Shown: one piece after another, positions 63,390-64,000 of the stretch
Position numbering within the stretch: position 1 is the stretch's first letter
Layout: every line of letters begins with the position of its first letter
Source of the DNA: an uncultured Muribaculaceae bacterium
GTDB taxonomy: Bacteria > Bacteroidota > Bacteroidia > Bacteroidales > Muribaculaceae
Direction: 5' to 3'
Length of the DNA: 64,000 nucleotides
Assembly: GCA_910578075.1 (NCBI GenBank)
Contig: CAJTPK010000007.1
Location: 62,001-126,000, forward strand
Program-made: the position numbers and the translations under genes
Notes under the pieces: generated by a model
The model's database searches: none
What the model saw: only the letters and a program-made list of their open reading frames with translations
What the model was told of the DNA's origin: nothing

Positions 63390-64000
63390 TTATGAAAGCA
63401 AATCCGGACGCAATCTGCGAGTCCTCTCCACCGCCTGCTCATGACGCCACTCGGCAATCTTCGCCTCATGACCTGACAGCAAGATGTCCGGAACCCTCCA
63501 CCCTTTGTAATCCGCAGGGCGCGAATACACCGGAGGTGCCAACAGATTATCCTGAAATGAATCTGAAAGTGCCGACTGCTCATCCCCTATCGCACCGGGA
63601 ATCAACCTCACCATAGCGTCGGCAATGACAGCGGCCGGGAGCTCGCCGCCGGTGAGCACATAGTCGCCGATCGAAATCTCCTTTGTTATGAGGTGTTCGC
63701 GCACGCGCCAGTCAACACCCTTGTAGTGCCCGCATAGAATAATCACATTATTGAGCATCGACAGACTGTTGGCCATCGGCTGGTCGAAAGTCTCACCATC
63801 AGGCGAAGTGAAAATGACCTCATCGTAATCGCGCTCCGCCTTAAGTGCGGAAATGCAGGCATCGATAGGCTGAATCTGCATCACCATTCCCGCCTCCCCG
63901 CCAAACGGGTAATCGTCTACTTTCCGGTGCTTGCTGGTGGTATAATCGCGAAGATTATGAATCACTATCTCCACAAGCCCCTTATCTTGGGCACGCTTGA
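63390..64000 (-). CDS. trmD: tRNA (guanine-37-N1)-methyltransferase TrmD, 5' end beyond the window
   Basis: At least 203 codons are visible and the frame stays open to the edge ([21 protein letters not shown]). SPOUT-class methyltransferase that makes m1G37 next to the anticodon and prevents frameshifting. [18 protein letters not shown], the trefoil-knot strands [18 protein letters not shown] and [18 protein letters not shown], and the C-terminal [20 protein letters not shown] are diagnostic. About 25 N-terminal residues lie outside the window. Confidence 0.95.
   Translation of the reverse strand, partial: KRAQDKGLVEIVIHNLRDYTTSKHRKVDDYPFGGEAGMVMQIQPIDACISALKAERDYDEVIFTSPDGETFDQPMANSLSMLNNVIILCGHYKGVDWRVREHLITKEISIGDYVLTGGELPAAVIADAMVRLIPGAIGDEQSALSDSFQDNLLAPPVYSRPADYKGWRVPDILLSGHEAKIAEWRHEQAVERTRRLRPDLLS

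Overview
The window looks like chromosome of an anaerobic gut Bacteroidales, probably close to Muribaculaceae. The reasons are a SusC/SusD polysaccharide locus with a hybrid two-component regulator, type IX secretion (T9SS) components (PorU-like C25 proteases, PorV), the SufCDS layout, a GlsB-like acyltransferase, GSCFA, DUF4105 and GYF_2 proteins, and promoters of the Bacteroidota type (TTTG, 19 bp, TAnnTTTG). The family-level placement is inference. No rRNA, tRNA or CRISPR array was seen.

Layout. 1-553 (minus) is a small phage-like pair: the start of a GH108-type muramidase running off the left edge and a coiled-coil membrane protein. 724-3715 (plus) is a tightly overlapping trio of M24 aminopeptidase P, EamA transporter and membrane-anchored GH25 lysozyme. 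4015-11796 is a giant secreted subtilase with a T9SS-like C-terminus. 11948-22120 (plus) is a T9SS block: PorU-like protease, Rex, a degenerate FAH-family protein, a second PorU-like protease, PorV and Lgt. 22162-25494 (minus) is sufC-sufD-sufS without sufB. 25661-29640 (minus) holds four genes of a legionaminic/sialic-type nonulosonic acid pathway, next to a 216-bp MITE-like element. 29920-40177 (minus) is a seven-gene collinear block: pseudouridine synthase with a long low-complexity tail, AsnRS, DUF4105 protein, an apparently ligand-less alkaline-phosphatase-fold protein, SecA and two GYF_2 membrane proteins. 40404-43432 (plus) carries GSCFA, a secreted esterase and YchF. 43446-45946 (minus) carries an ATP-grasp protein, a GlsB-like N-acyltransferase and a lipoprotein. 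46031-61350 is a polysaccharide utilization locus: a divergent hybrid regulator, then lipoprotein, SusC, SusD, GH30, GH2 and a SusE/F-like secreted protein. 61417-64000 (minus) carries a DASS/SLC13 transporter, a small membrane protein and trmD, which runs off the right edge.

How the genes connect. The PUL probably captures and cuts a galactose-type glycan: the GH30 resembles endo-beta-1,6-galactanases and the GH2 resembles beta-galactosidases, under control of the adjacent sensor. Substrates of the T9SS block could include the giant subtilase upstream. Lgt supports the many lipoproteins, and the DUF4105 protein may also belong to lipoprotein maturation. I found no single convincing new multi-gene system. 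The best leads are the tandem PorU paralogues around rex and a ligand-less FAH protein, the alkaline-phosphatase-fold pseudoenzyme overlapping the DUF4105 gene, the MITE-like element, the 19-bp triplication at the secA 3' end, the near-leaderless GSCFA promoter and the low-complexity pseudouridine synthase.
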